Below are positions 18,016-28,325 of a DNA stretch of 32,561 nucleotides, piece by piece. The translations under genes and the position numbers were made by a program. The stretch lies in IMG/VR virus record IMGVR_UViG_3300048021_000118, positions 1 to 32,561 of that record, one strand, 5' to 3'. The notes below the pieces were generated by a model that saw only the letters and a list, made by a program, of their open reading frames with translations, was not told where the DNA came from and did no database searches. The number at the start of each line of letters is the position of its first letter. Position 1 is the stretch's first letter. The DNA is from a virus.

Positions 18016-18045
18016 AGGAGGGGGGCGAAAGCCCCCTAACTTCTT
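18016..18045 (+). promoter_or_regulatory. GC hairpin with GAAA loop between the SD and the start of the tail gene
   Basis: GGGGGC-GAAA-GCCCCC (18021-18036, plus a G-T pair 18020/18037) directly follows AGGAG (18016-18020). The next ATG is at 18046 and no ribosome-binding site lies in the 8-nt TAACTTCT after the hairpin. Folding would bring AGGAG to normal distance from the ATG. It could also act as a leaky terminator, though only short T-rich sequence follows. Confidence 0.6.
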
Positions 18046-18624
18046 ATGCCAGCAAATACAGCAATCAAAATATGCTCCCGCGCCTCAATACTAATGGGTG
18101 GCTCTCCTATCCAATCGTTTGATGAGGGAACGGCTGAAGCTGATGTAGTTGACGCTGTATATGAGGATGTTGCTCGTGCTGCGCTAACGAACTCAAGATG
18201 GCGTTTTGCTACAAATCAACAGCAAATTAGCAGGCTCGTAGCGGCACCAACTGGTCGATACGATGCAGCTTACCAGCTTCCGTCTGATCTTATTATGCTA
18301 AGTGCTGTAACAGTAAACGATGAACCTATTATCTATGATACTTACGGAGACAAGGTTTATTGCGATGCTAACGAGACTGAGGTTCTTGTAGCTGATTATA
18401 TATTTAGAGCAGATGAGGCTTACTGGCCTCCTTACTTTACAATGGCTGTAGAGTTTCAAGTTGCTGCCATGCTTTCAATCTCAGTAGCTAGAGATGCACA
18501 GCTTGCGTCCTTGATGGAGCAAAAGGGTGAACAGTTTTTAATAAGAGCGCGTAGGCTTGATTCACAACAGCAAACAACTAAAAAGCTAAATACCTCGAGG
18601 TTTATAAGTCAAAGGCGTAGCTAA
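18046..18624 (+). CDS. Tail tubular protein A-like (T7 gp11-type adaptor)
   Basis: A 192-residue protein that should form the ring between portal and nozzle. It opens ANTAIKICSRASILMGGSPI and has the family's ALTNSRWRFATNQQQISRLV block (residues about 47-66: SRWRFA in the position of the usual W.FA) and YQLPSDLIMLSAV (76-88), followed by the DYIFRADEAYWPPYFTMAVE segment. Both the sequence and the position directly before the large tail tubular B gene match gp11-type proteins. Its stop overlaps the next start (TAATG). Confidence 0.9.
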   Translation: MPANTAIKICSRASILMGGSPIQSFDEGTAEADVVDAVYEDVARAALTNSRWRFATNQQQISRLVAAPTGRYDAAYQLPSDLIMLSAVTVNDEPIIYDTYGDKVYCDANETEVLVADYIFRADEAYWPPYFTMAVEFQVAAMLSISVARDAQLASLMEQKGEQFLIRARRLDSQQQTTKKLNTSRFISQRRS

Positions 18625-21344
18625 TGCAGAAAGTTAGAGTAGCACAGAATAGCTTTCAGTTTGGCGAAATCAGCGATTCTTTGATAATGAGAACGGATTC
18701 TCCTGTGTATGTTTCTTCTGCACAGCGCGTAGAAAACATGGTTGTTACAGCAGAAGGCTCTCTTAAAAAGCGTAAAGGCTTAAAAAATCATTATGATTAT
18801 AGCTTAACATATAACGCAACTTATCCTGAGCAGTCTCATTTATTTAAGTTTGAGTTTGATGATAATGAGTCATACGTTATTTCCGTTGAGCATCAAAAGG
18901 TTCGTTGCTTTTTCCTAGATAATGCTGGAACCTATACCACAGCTGGCGGCTTGCATTTGGTAGAAACTATTACTCAAGATACCAGCAGCAATTCTTTGCC
19001 CTTTGATCAAGAGTACTTGCAGGAATATACGTTTGCTCAGTATGGCGATGTAATGTTTATTTGCCATCCGTTGTTTGCACCGCGTATGCTAACAAGAACT
19101 TCACTAACTGATTTTGAGATTAGCGCTTATAGTTTTGATCAAAGGGCAGATAATAAAGTTACATATCAACCATATTCTAAGTTTCAGGCAAATGGAGTTA
19201 CGCTAGATCCTTCTGCGACTACTGGATCAGGCGTTACCCTTACCACAAGTTCTGCATATTGGGTAGCAGGGCATGTAGGAACTACGATTAGATATGGTGG
19301 ATCTGAGATTGAAATAACTGGTTACACATCTTCTACTGTTGTAACTGGAACTGTTGTCGATGAGTTAAAGATTAGGCTTTCTGTTTTAAACCCTCTTAGA
19401 ACAATTGATGGAGCAGCCATTATAGAAGTAACTCATTTAAGTCATGGGTTTTCTGGCGGTGAAAGCATTACAGTTGAAGAGGCTTCTGCTGTTGGCGGGA
19501 TTAATGCCAGTCAAATAAATGGTGCTAGAACTGTAGGCGATATTATTGATGAAAACACTTACACAATAACTGCTGCATCTAATGCAAATAAATCAGAAGA
19601 CGGTGGCGGTAATGTAAAGATTGTTACTCACGCTCCAACTGAAGATTGGGATGAGCAGTCTTGGTCTGGTGTTAGAGGTTATCCTGCGGCTGTTACCTTC
19701 CATGAGAACAGGCTTTGCTTTGGCGGCACTATTGCAGAACCAGATAATATTTGGATGAGTGGGGTCGGAAACTTTTTTAACTTTGATGTAGGCGATGCAG
19801 CGGATTCTGATTCAATTCAGATTGTTGCTGCAACAGGTGACGTAAACCAAATCAGATATATGGTTTCTAACCGTGACTTGCAAATCTTTACTGCGACTGG
19901 TGAATTGTATGTACCTACTTACTTAAACCAAGCCATTACTCCAACTAACGCTCAGATAAGAAAGCAAACACCATATGGGTGTGAGTTTGTTCAGCCGACT
20001 TCTATTGACGGTGCTACTATTTTTTCTGAAATGGGTGGCAAAACTGTAAGGGAGTATTTGTATACAGATACAGAGGAAGCATATACCGCTACTTCAATCT
20101 CTACTATTGCCTCTCATTTAATAGATACGCCTAAGTATTTAGCTGTGGTGCATAGTGGATTTGGGTTGCCAGATTCATATGCGGCATTTACTTTGTCCAA
20201 TGGTCAGATAACTTTGTTTAGCTCTAACAGGGCAGAGAAGAAAGCTTCTTGGACTAGAGTTACAACAGATGGCATCTTTTCATCTGTGTGCGCTATACAC
20301 AATCGTTTGTTTGTTAATACTTGGTATAATAACAAGCTTCAGTTATGTGAGTTTACTGGTCAACTTGGTGCAGACAATCACATAGAGGTCAGCGTTCCTT
20401 CAAGCATACCGGTAATTGCAAATAGTACATTTGATCTTGCTCCGTCAGGATATGGCCCATCTAATCAAGACACTGGTAAATGGTATTATAACTCGACATC
20501 TCCTGATACTGATCTATGGCATCGCTTTCAAATGCCTGATTCTAATTACATTTACAGATTAAATAGACAGGGCTCTAATACAATTAGTGATGGTACTGTG
20601 TTTTATAAAGCAGACTTTCCAATGTATAAAAGCAATATTTATACATTTCAATATACTCTTTATACAGCTGGCGCTATGGGAACCGGTGTAACTGGTGCTT
20701 TTCATGATATTCGCTTGCGCATCTATAGTGGTATTTTCTCAAGGTATACTGGAAGTTATAAGACATATTCAGACATGATTTTTGCCTCAACAACATTTAC
20801 AGAGGATGTTATTGTAAGTCATGATATTTCAAACCCAACAATAACTTTTCAAGCAAAAAGTTTAACAGACACAGGAACTTATATGATTGGGCTTGATAAT
20901 GTAACTATTAATGGGGTTGCTGTTAATATGAACGCACTCTCATCTGGATTTGTTGCTAATGAAACCCTAGCATCATTTGAAAATGGATCATTTGCTGGTA
21001 ACTTAACCCTTGATCAAAATGCTTCAATTCCAGTGGAAACATATGGAGGTCGAACATTAACCTTAGGCAAAAAATTTACATCAAAAGTTGTGACCAATCC
21101 TGTAGATGCGTCTATGGGAAATGGCCCAGCGACTGGTGAGGTCAGAGGTATTACTAATGTTGTTGTTGATGTAAAGAATACAGATTCTTTAAAGGTAAAC
21201 AATAGACCAGTAATTAGTTCAAACTTTACTGGCAAGAAAGAAGTAAAGTTGTTGGGGTATAATAGAAATCCACAGGTTACTATTGAGCAAGATGATCCTG
21301 TTGATATGCAAGTAAACGGATTAGTAGCGGAGTTAATAGTCTAA
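18624..21344 (+). CDS. Tail tubular protein B-like (T7 gp12-type nozzle)
   Basis: A 906-residue, beta-rich tail nozzle protein. The N-terminus (QNSFQFGEISDSLIMRTDSP, then VENMVVTAEGSLKKRKG) matches the conserved opening of gp12-type proteins (xxSFxxGxxSPxLxxRxDxxxY...xxNxxVxxxGxxxRRxG). The mid part has EDWDEQSWSGVRGYPAAVTF (about 340-359) and an ENRLCFGG motif, also typical. The region about residues 580-830 is more divergent and reads as beta-sandwich inserts (carbohydrate-binding-like), making it longer than T7 gp12 (about 794 residues). It lies between tubular A and the internal virion genes. Confidence 0.92.
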   Translation: MQKVRVAQNSFQFGEISDSLIMRTDSPVYVSSAQRVENMVVTAEGSLKKRKGLKNHYDYSLTYNATYPEQSHLFKFEFDDNESYVISVEHQKVRCFFLDNAGTYTTAGGLHLVETITQDTSSNSLPFDQEYLQEYTFAQYGDVMFICHPLFAPRMLTRTSLTDFEISAYSFDQRADNKVTYQPYSKFQANGVTLDPSATTGSGVTLTTSSAYWVAGHVGTTIRYGGSEIEITGYTSSTVVTGTVVDELKIRLSVLNPLRTIDGAAIIEVTHLSHGFSGGESITVEEASAVGGINASQINGARTVGDIIDENTYTITAASNANKSEDGGGNVKIVTHAPTEDWDEQSWSGVRGYPAAVTFHENRLCFGGTIAEPDNIWMSGVGNFFNFDVGDAADSDSIQIVAATGDVNQIRYMVSNRDLQIFTATGELYVPTYLNQAITPTNAQIRKQTPYGCEFVQPTSIDGATIFSEMGGKTVREYLYTDTEEAYTATSISTIASHLIDTPKYLAVVHSGFGLPDSYAAFTLSNGQITLFSSNRAEKKASWTRVTTDGIFSSVCAIHNRLFVNTWYNNKLQLCEFTGQLGADNHIEVSVPSSIPVIANSTFDLAPSGYGPSNQDTGKWYYNSTSPDTDLWHRFQMPDSNYIYRLNRQGSNTISDGTVFYKADFPMYKSNIYTFQYTLYTAGAMGTGVTGAFHDIRLRIYSGIFSRYTGSYKTYSDMIFASTTFTEDVIVSHDISNPTITFQAKSLTDTGTYMIGLDNVTINGVAVNMNALSSGFVANETLASFENGSFAGNLTLDQNASIPVETYGGRTLTLGKKFTSKVVTNPVDASMGNGPATGEVRGITNVVVDVKNTDSLKVNNRPVISSNFTGKKEVKLLGYNRNPQVTIEQDDPVDMQVNGLVAELIV

Positions 21345-21814
21345 TGTTGCAACTTATTGGCGCTGGAATAAGTGCGATTGGACAGATAGCTGCTGGTCAA
21401 GCCGCTAAAGAATCTGCTGATTTAAATGCATTTAACATTAAAACAGATAAAGTTTTAAATGAAACTCAAGCGATGCAGCAAGCAAGAGCTAGAAAAGAAG
21501 AATATGATTTAGCTACTTCTGCTAACGTTGCTGCATTTTATGCTGCCGGTCGTGATGTAGGTTCAGATAAAAGCGTTCAAGCTTTTCTTGAGAGACAGCA
21601 AGAATTGGTGGGTGATGATCTTGGGCGCATTGCTCGTCAAAGAAACATGAATGCAATGAAGGCTGAAATGCAAGCAATGGCTGAAAAGCGTCGCGGCAGA
21701 AACGCTTACACCTCTTCATTATTTAGTGCCGCTGGCACTATAGCTCAAGGCGTTTATCAACATCAAACTACAGCTGCACCAACTATTGTAGGCGGTGGTG
21801 GAGGAGGCAAGTAA
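21344..21814 (+). CDS. Internal virion protein (T7 gp14-like)
   Basis: A 156-residue protein with a glycine/alanine-rich hydrophobic N-terminus (LIGAGISAIGQIAAGQAAKE) that could insert in a membrane, then a long charged helix rich in R/Q/E (RQRNMNAMKAEMQAMAEKRR) and a second hydrophobic patch SSLFSAAGTIAQGV before a GGGGGG tail. This arrangement and position after tubular B match gp14-type ejection proteins, which form the outer-membrane pore. The TAATG overlap couples it to the nozzle gene. Similarity is by architecture more than by residue identity. Confidence 0.75.
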   Translation: MLQLIGAGISAIGQIAAGQAAKESADLNAFNIKTDKVLNETQAMQQARARKEEYDLATSANVAAFYAAGRDVGSDKSVQAFLERQQELVGDDLGRIARQRNMNAMKAEMQAMAEKRRGRNAYTSSLFSAAGTIAQGVYQHQTTAAPTIVGGGGGGK

Positions 21815-24800
21815 ATGGCTGTAATTAGAGAAAGAACCAGAGTCTTTAATCAGCCAGTTGGTGTTGTTAGGGCAGATGCAGGTAGTCAAGATATTGGTAG
21901 AGCAATTAGTAATGTTGCCTCTACATTTCAAAATATTGCTTTTCGTGAAGCCGCTGAAGATGCTCAGAAGAAGGGCATAGAGATTGCCGAGGCCGTTGAG
22001 GAAAAGAAGCTAAGAACAATCAATCCAGAAACAGGCAAGCCAGAAGCATTCAAAGCCCCTAAAGGATTCGGTCGTATAGCATCTGCTGCTTATCAAAGCG
22101 TTATTGATAAGAGATACGAAGACTCAATTGGCACTGAGCTTAGAGTTAAGGCTCAAGAGATTGCTCTGAAATATCAGTATGACCCTGAGTCATATGATGA
22201 AGTAATGAGCAACTACATTGGCCAGATGGCTAATGGTGCTGAAGGCAAGTACAAAACATTTGTAGAGACAACAGGCGCTAAGTTCTTAGCTCTTACAAAG
22301 CTAAACATCCAAGAGCGTGTTGCCTCAAGATCTAGGCAAAATGCCGCTGGTTCTATTCTTACTGGGATTAGCACAAGCCAAGATGATGCTTATAGCGTTG
22401 CTCGTGCTGGTGGCTTTATTGCTCGTGAGAACGAAGAGGTTAGTGAAGCTCAAGCAATACACGATAGAGAGTTTGCCAATGCTCAGAACGGTGTATCTTC
22501 TGCGCTGTTAAAGGTTGGTGCTGATCAGACTGCTTCACGGCAACTTAAGCAATCTATTGCACTAGGCGCTGTTGAGTATTTGCTTTCTGGCACTGCAAAC
22601 AAATCAGAGCGCAGTGCGATTGATCTTGCTATACGAACTCGCGGTAATCGGATGTCAGGATTGCCAAAGGGTTTGCAAGAAGAAGTTAAAAGTCTTTTGG
22701 CTTATGTTGAGCCAGCAAATATAGAAGCAGTTCTTAGACATAGCTCGGTTGTATCTAGTGATTATAATGCTGTTGAGCAGGATCAAATCCAGCAAGCGTC
22801 AAATTTAGCAAAGCTAAGAGCAAGAGAGCTAGAGCTTACTTTACCTGATACTCTTGAATCTTTGTTTACTACATCTAGCCTTAATGCGTCTGATGCTTTT
22901 GCCTCAGATGAGGCTTACTCGATACAAGCTGGCCTTAACTTAACAAATGATCTGTATACGAATGTTCAGTCTAAGTTAGATCAACGTTTCTTATCTGATG
23001 AGACTTACTCAAGATCAGAAAGAGAAGGTGATCTAAGGGATGCTCGCCAGAACCTTCTTCGCCCTTACTTAATTCAAGCGGCTGCTGAAGGTAATGTAGA
23101 AGAGTTTCGGATTGCATTGGTAAGCAATAATCCAGAAGACATGAGTAAGCTGTCATTAAAGCAGCGCACATTTATTTCTGAGATTTACAATACTGACTTC
23201 TTTGATCCCAACGAAGACACTGGGTTTGCTAGAGAAGTTCTATCAGCAAACATTAATCAGATTAGACAGCAACGAGATAGAGAAGCATTACGCTTTGAGA
23301 TTGCTCAATCTGTAACAGAAGCTGCAGCTGCTGCTGAGTCTGGTGCGCTTAGTGATGAAGAATTTAATTCTATAAATGCTAAGATTGAAGGGAGTATTGG
23401 GCCAAATGGCTTAACGGCAGATCAAGGTATATCTGAATCAAATCGTCTAAGTAAGTCCAAAGCTTTTGGTGAGGTCACAACCTTTGCTGCTCGCGCCAAC
23501 TCTCGCAGTCTTAATAACCTTGCTGCATATGTAGACAGCCAAGGTAAACGTGAAGGCATGCCAGATAATGTAGTCGCTGCTGGCAATCGGATCTTAGAAA
23601 CCACAGATGACGTTGATGCTGTCGTTAGTAAGATTAATGGGCTTAGGGCGACAATAGCTTCTGAAGAAGCGCAGATGAAAGAAGCTATTGAGTTTCGCAA
23701 TAACTCTATTCGTATTTTTGGTGGCGGTGGAAATCCTAACGATAAAGCTGATAGAAACACTGTTAAGAAGATAATGGACAATTATGGCATTGACTTATCT
23801 AAGTTTGACCAGCTTTCTGAAACACAACGAGCTGCTGCGATTTCCATAATGAAAAGCGCTCCATCACAGGAATTAATAGACAAGCTAGATCAAATCTTAT
23901 CTGGTCAAGTAGTTCCAAATGCAGGACAATTTTTAGATATACATGCTATTTTATCTAATGACCCAACTAAAACTGGTGTGTTTATTAGCAGATTTGGCGA
24001 TTCAATTAGTCCAGCTGATGCTCAGCGCTTAAATGACATACATCAGATAAGATTAAATACTGGCGAAAGTGTTAATGAAATTGCAACTGCTTTAATTCAA
24101 AGGCAGACAGATCCTAAAGCTAAGATTAATATGGATGTTGTTTTAAATAAAATGACACCAACTGCATATACTTTGAATTTGGTAAAAGATCCTATTATCG
24201 CAGAAGAGCTAGCACCTGTTACTGAGTATATGGCCCTTACTGGAAAGGGCGCATCGCAAATTAACTCTGTGTTAAATCAAATTGTTGATAGCAAGTATGC
24301 AAAAAACAAATACATTGCTGATCCGCGCTTTCCTGCTGGCTCAATCAAGAGATCACGTTACTCTTTAGAGGCTGTATTTCCTGAAGAAGATGATCGTACT
24401 GCATTTATAGCAGCAGTAGAATCACAGCTTCCATTTGGATATTCGTTAGACCCAACTGTTACTGTTAAGGGAACTACAGATATAGAGATAGAGGATGTTA
24501 AGCGAGTGTACTTAGTTCCAGATGAAAGCACTGCTGGAGTAAATTACTTTTCTTATTTCGTGGATGAAAATAAAGTATTGCAACCATTAATCTTTGAACA
24601 AATTTCTAGAAAGGGCGAAAAGCCTGAGCTTATGTGGCCTGCTTTTGATCGTAGTGATATTGCAGATCATACAGCTAAAAAGGCAAGTGTGCGTGATTCT
24701 GCATTAAGAGAGCAAGAGACAGAACAGAAAAGAAAGTTTCTTGTAAGAGAAGAGTTAGAAAACAGACTTAACCCTGACTATGTTCCCAAAACATATAAAG

Positions 24801-24826
24801 ACATTAATAGGGCGCTAGAAGAATGA
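21815..24826 (+). CDS. Internal virion protein (T7 gp15-like)
   Basis: A 1003-residue protein, almost entirely predicted helical with many Q/E/A-rich repeats. It opens VIRERTRVFNQPVGVVRADA and has long heptad-like segments. No enzymatic motif is seen. It sits between the gp14-like and gp16-like genes and is coupled to the latter by a 4-nt ATGA overlap (24823), consistent with the gp15-type tubular ejection protein of the T7 core, although it is longer than T7 gp15 (about 747 residues). The identification is from size, composition and synteny. Confidence 0.75.
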   Translation: MAVIRERTRVFNQPVGVVRADAGSQDIGRAISNVASTFQNIAFREAAEDAQKKGIEIAEAVEEKKLRTINPETGKPEAFKAPKGFGRIASAAYQSVIDKRYEDSIGTELRVKAQEIALKYQYDPESYDEVMSNYIGQMANGAEGKYKTFVETTGAKFLALTKLNIQERVASRSRQNAAGSILTGISTSQDDAYSVARAGGFIARENEEVSEAQAIHDREFANAQNGVSSALLKVGADQTASRQLKQSIALGAVEYLLSGTANKSERSAIDLAIRTRGNRMSGLPKGLQEEVKSLLAYVEPANIEAVLRHSSVVSSDYNAVEQDQIQQASNLAKLRARELELTLPDTLESLFTTSSLNASDAFASDEAYSIQAGLNLTNDLYTNVQSKLDQRFLSDETYSRSEREGDLRDARQNLLRPYLIQAAAEGNVEEFRIALVSNNPEDMSKLSLKQRTFISEIYNTDFFDPNEDTGFAREVLSANINQIRQQRDREALRFEIAQSVTEAAAAAESGALSDEEFNSINAKIEGSIGPNGLTADQGISESNRLSKSKAFGEVTTFAARANSRSLNNLAAYVDSQGKREGMPDNVVAAGNRILETTDDVDAVVSKINGLRATIASEEAQMKEAIEFRNNSIRIFGGGGNPNDKADRNTVKKIMDNYGIDLSKFDQLSETQRAAAISIMKSAPSQELIDKLDQILSGQVVPNAGQFLDIHAILSNDPTKTGVFISRFGDSISPADAQRLNDIHQIRLNTGESVNEIATALIQRQTDPKAKINMDVVLNKMTPTAYTLNLVKDPIIAEELAPVTEYMALTGKGASQINSVLNQIVDSKYAKNKYIADPRFPAGSIKRSRYSLEAVFPEEDDRTAFIAAVESQLPFGYSLDPTVTVKGTTDIEIEDVKRVYLVPDESTAGVNYFSYFVDENKVLQPLIFEQISRKGEKPELMWPAFDRSDIADHTAKKASVRDSALREQETEQKRKFLVREELENRLNPDYVPKTYKDINRALEE

Positions 24827-27800
24827 AGAATGGGCTGACAGCATTAAGAGAGATTGAAACAGGGCAAAGGGTAACACCTCTGCCCGATATTTCTTTCATA
24901 GATACAGTTAAGTCTTCATTGGCCTACAAATACGATCCGCTAATAAGCAGAGAGCAGGAAATAGCTCGCTTCCCTTCGTTGCCTCAAGATGGATATAGAG
25001 CAATAGACAATATTCCTGATGATATGAAACAGTATGGCTCGACATTGCTTAGAGCTACAAGCCAACAGCATATGGAGTTTTTGGTTCAAAACCTAAGAGA
25101 CGGATTAAAGACACGTCAAACTCTTTCTAGGTCAGGTATTATTCCTCAGTTTGCTGCTGAACTGTTTGATCCTATTAACTACATTGGTATTCCGTTTGCT
25201 CGTGCTGCAACATTTGCTGGCTCTGCTGTTAGAGGCGGTGCGTCTACGGCTGCTGTCGTTGCTGGTCAGGAGGCCATTCGCTATCCGCTTGATCCTTTGG
25301 CTACAAAAGAAGAGGCAGCATTAAACATTGGTGCTTCGTTTATTCTTGGCGGTGCCATTAGTGGCTTAGTTACAATCCCAATGCAAAGAAGGATTGCCGC
25401 GCAGAAGTCTGCTGAAGAAGAAATAGCTAATCTACAGAAACAGATTGAGCCAGTAGAAGGTGAGCCTGTTGCTGAGATAGCACCAAGCTTGTTTACTGAC
25501 TCATGGCTATACAAAGGAGTAACTACTCCTATGAAACGTATTCTTACTGATGACAGCATCCCGAACTCAGTTAAGTTGCGCACACTCAAAATAGCTAATG
25601 ACTCTGGCATACTGCTTGCAGCAAACAAACAAGGTCAGAAGGTAGGTAACTCAGTCTTTCAGAACTCTAAGCTGCTCGAAGGCGAATGGGTAAAGACATA
25701 CGATGACATGATGTTGATCTGGGGTGAGAGCACTGGCAAAGGTGTGGTCAATCCTCTGGACTACACATTCAAGCGCAAAGACTTCGAGACATGGCTTGAG
25801 GGCGTAGACTCAAAAGCAATGCGTGGCGTTGAAGCTGCTGATGACTTTGAAGCTCAGGCTATGAACAAGCTTAATACTTTTTACAAGACTTGGGAGACTC
25901 GTCTTAGCGAGCAGGGCTTGATTGGATCTAAGGCACACTACGAAAAGTTCATAACAGGCCGTGAGAGGCGCATAGAGGGCGCACAGAAGCGCTTAGAGAC
26001 TGCTCGCAATATAGACTACCGTATGAAGCTAGAGGGTCAGGTGCGGCGTTATAGCGATGAAGTAAATGAAGCTCGTGCTATCTTAGATGATATAACTGAT
26101 GAAGTTATGCCAGCTAATGAAAAGATCTTCCGTCCTAGATACTGGGATCAGGATGCAATCAAGGCAAACCGCGTAGAGTTCGAGCGCATTTTAACAGACT
26201 GGTACAAAAATAATCCATCAATAGTTGTTGAGAAAGACGGTAAGTTTAGCAAGGTAAAGCTATCTACAGATCCAGCAGCTATTAAGTCGCGTGTTGATGA
26301 TACAATAGATAACATTATTGGCATCAAGGACATCTTAGATCCTGAAGCTGGTTACTATGGCGCTGGTAAATCAAAGCACTTTAAACATCGCTTGGTAGAT
26401 ATTCCAAACGCACTGGTTTTAGATTTTATTCAAACTAATCCGATTGCTGTAATGAAGGCATACGTTCAGCGTACTGGAACTCGTTATGAGTTTTCTCGAC
26501 AGTTCGATGGGGCATCTATCGACGATGTATTAGATGATACGTTCAACGAAATGCTGGATGCTGGCAATACACCAGAGCAAGCTAACCGCGCTTTGCGTGA
26601 TATGCGTCACTTGTATAGAAGAGTTACGGGTGGTTTGCAGCGTGAGCCTGATCGCTGGGATCAATCAACAGCTAGGGTTCTTCGCAGCCTTGCACAGCTA
26701 AACTATCTAGGTTCTGCTGGTGTATCTACAATAACTGAACCAGCTAAGATTATGATGGAGCATGGGCTTGGGCCTACGTTCCGTGGCTTGTTCTCAGTAA
26801 TGAAGAACAATCAGCTAAGACTTGGCGGCAAAGAAGGCAGACTAGCTGGTGAAGCTTTAGATAATATTATGAACTCGGCGCATCTGCGTCTTGTTGATGA
26901 TGTAAACAATAATCCGTTTAGATCTGACATACTGGATAAGGCTAAAGAGCCTTTCTATTTACTCAACGGTCTTGGCCCGATTACTCGTATCTTCAAAGAC
27001 TTTGATGCTATGATGCGCTCTCACAGCATTATTGATTACTCTGTGCGCTGGACGCAGGGCAAAGCAACGAAGCAAGAGCAAGAGTATTTGCTGCGTTATA
27101 ACATTGATTTAGAAGATGCTAAGAAGCTTGCAAATGCACCTTGGCAGAAGTCTGAGTCTGGTTTGTATATGGCAAACACAGAAGCATGGACTAATACGAT
27201 TGAGTTTCCTGCGACTAAAGCTGAAGTTATATCTGGCCCAACAGATGAGTTTACTAAGGGCGGTCGTTACAAGCCAGCATTTTATCGTGACTCTGAAAAG
27301 AAGATTTACATAGATGAAGATCACATCAAAGATGTAATGTACGAACAGCGCGGTTGGGAAAATCCACGAGTTGAAGGCGTTAAACCTATTAAAAAAGGCA
27401 TCATCAATACGCCAGAAGATTATGTGACTTTTATTAAGATGCATGAGATTATGCACTCACTTAACAGGCCCAAAGACATGGGCTTTGACATGAGAAAGAA
27501 AGAAAGCAAGGCTGCGTATGAGAATGCAATAAACGATCTGGCTGTTGCTGAAATAGAAAAACAAGCAAGAGTAGATCCTGAGACTGTGCGTACATTCCGC
27601 AATGCTCTTGGCTCTGGGATTATGAATACAATCCTAATGGGTACACCGGCAGATAAGCCAATAATTACTGACGGTATTGCTTATATTCCCATGCGAGTTG
27701 CCGAGAAGTTCGGCATGAAAGAAGACAGAGAGTTCAAGGGATACGCTCGTATTGAAAGCGGATTGCTTGGGCTACCGTTTCAGTTCTATAGCTACAGCTT

Positions 27801-28311
27801 AGCTGCGGTAAACAAAATTACAGCGGCATATGGACATGGGCAGCTAAAGAACCAGTGGATTGGTACAGCGCTGTCTATGGGCTTAGGCTATATGGTGCTG
27901 CAATACAAAACGCCTGACTTTGTAGAAATGAGTTTCCAAGATCAGCTTGCTAGATCCTTTGATTACTCAGGTGTTACTGCTTTGTATTCTGATATGTTCT
28001 ACACAGCCATGTCTACTAGCTTAGCATTAGGTGGTCCTAATCTAACTGGTGGTGTTCTTCAGCCTCGTTTTCCTCAGAAGCCTGATGCACTGGATGCTGC
28101 AAACGGTTTACTAGGCGCTGGGCCTAGCATTGCTACTGATCTTGCTCGCGGGTCTTATGATCTAGTTACGGGCAATATTGGTGAGGGCACTAAAGAAGTT
28201 ATTCGTAATTTACCTTTTGCTAGAATGTGGTTTTGGAAAGGTAAAATGAATGAGTTTACTAATATGATTGAAGGTGAGCTTGATGCCCCTCTTGGTTTTG
28301 GTCGATATTAA
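24823..28311 (+). CDS. Internal virion protein (T7 gp16-like) with embedded zincin motif
   Basis: A 1162-residue protein occupying the gp16 position. A glycine/alanine-rich hydrophobic segment (LNIGASFILGGAISGLVTIP, residues 167-186) could contact membrane during genome ejection, and the body is helical. Near residues 820-950 there is a distinct module with KKIYIDEDHIKDVMYEQRGW leading to KMHEIMHSLN: HEIMH (H874, E875, H878) is a zinc-metallopeptidase HExxH motif with strands and a helix arranged as in minimal zincins. No lytic transglycosylase domain like that of T7 gp16 is visible, so the metallopeptidase may be the wall- or protein-cleaving replacement. It is the last gene before the third TTTGTGCATTG motif. 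Confidence 0.8.
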   Translation: MKNGLTALREIETGQRVTPLPDISFIDTVKSSLAYKYDPLISREQEIARFPSLPQDGYRAIDNIPDDMKQYGSTLLRATSQQHMEFLVQNLRDGLKTRQTLSRSGIIPQFAAELFDPINYIGIPFARAATFAGSAVRGGASTAAVVAGQEAIRYPLDPLATKEEAALNIGASFILGGAISGLVTIPMQRRIAAQKSAEEEIANLQKQIEPVEGEPVAEIAPSLFTDSWLYKGVTTPMKRILTDDSIPNSVKLRTLKIANDSGILLAANKQGQKVGNSVFQNSKLLEGEWVKTYDDMMLIWGESTGKGVVNPLDYTFKRKDFETWLEGVDSKAMRGVEAADDFEAQAMNKLNTFYKTWETRLSEQGLIGSKAHYEKFITGRERRIEGAQKRLETARNIDYRMKLEGQVRRYSDEVNEARAILDDITDEVMPANEKIFRPRYWDQDAIKANRVEFERILTDWYKNNPSIVVEKDGKFSKVKLSTDPAAIKSRVDDTIDNIIGIKDILDPEAGYYGAGKSKHFKHRLVDIPNALVLDFIQTNPIAVMKAYVQRTGTRYEFSRQFDGASIDDVLDDTFNEMLDAGNTPEQANRALRDMRHLYRRVTGGLQREPDRWDQSTARVLRSLAQLNYLGSAGVSTITEPAKIMMEHGLGPTFRGLFSVMKNNQLRLGGKEGRLAGEALDNIMNSAHLRLVDDVNNNPFRSDILDKAKEPFYLLNGLGPITRIFKDFDAMMRSHSIIDYSVRWTQGKATKQEQEYLLRYNIDLEDAKKLANAPWQKSESGLYMANTEAWTNTIEFPATKAEVISGPTDEFTKGGRYKPAFYRDSEKKIYIDEDHIKDVMYEQRGWENPRVEGVKPIKKGIINTPEDYVTFIKMHEIMHSLNRPKDMGFDMRKKESKAAYENAINDLAVAEIEKQARVDPETVRTFRNALGSGIMNTILMGTPADKPIITDGIAYIPMRVAEKFGMKEDREFKGYARIESGLLGLPFQFYSYSLAAVNKITAAYGHGQLKNQWIGTALSMGLGYMVLQYKTPDFVEMSFQDQLARSFDYSGVTALYSDMFYTAMSTSLALGGPNLTGGVLQPRFPQKPDALDAANGLLGAGPSIATDLARGSYDLVTGNIGEGTKEVIRNLPFARMWFWKGKMNEFTNMIEGELDAPLGFGRY

Positions 28312-28325
28312 TTTGTCTTAGATTA

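Noticed and set aside
27109-27456. 115-codon antisense ORF within the gp16-like gene
   Set aside because: A frame shadow: it has no ribosome-binding site, an unusual residue composition, and a continuous, well-supported gene on the other strand.
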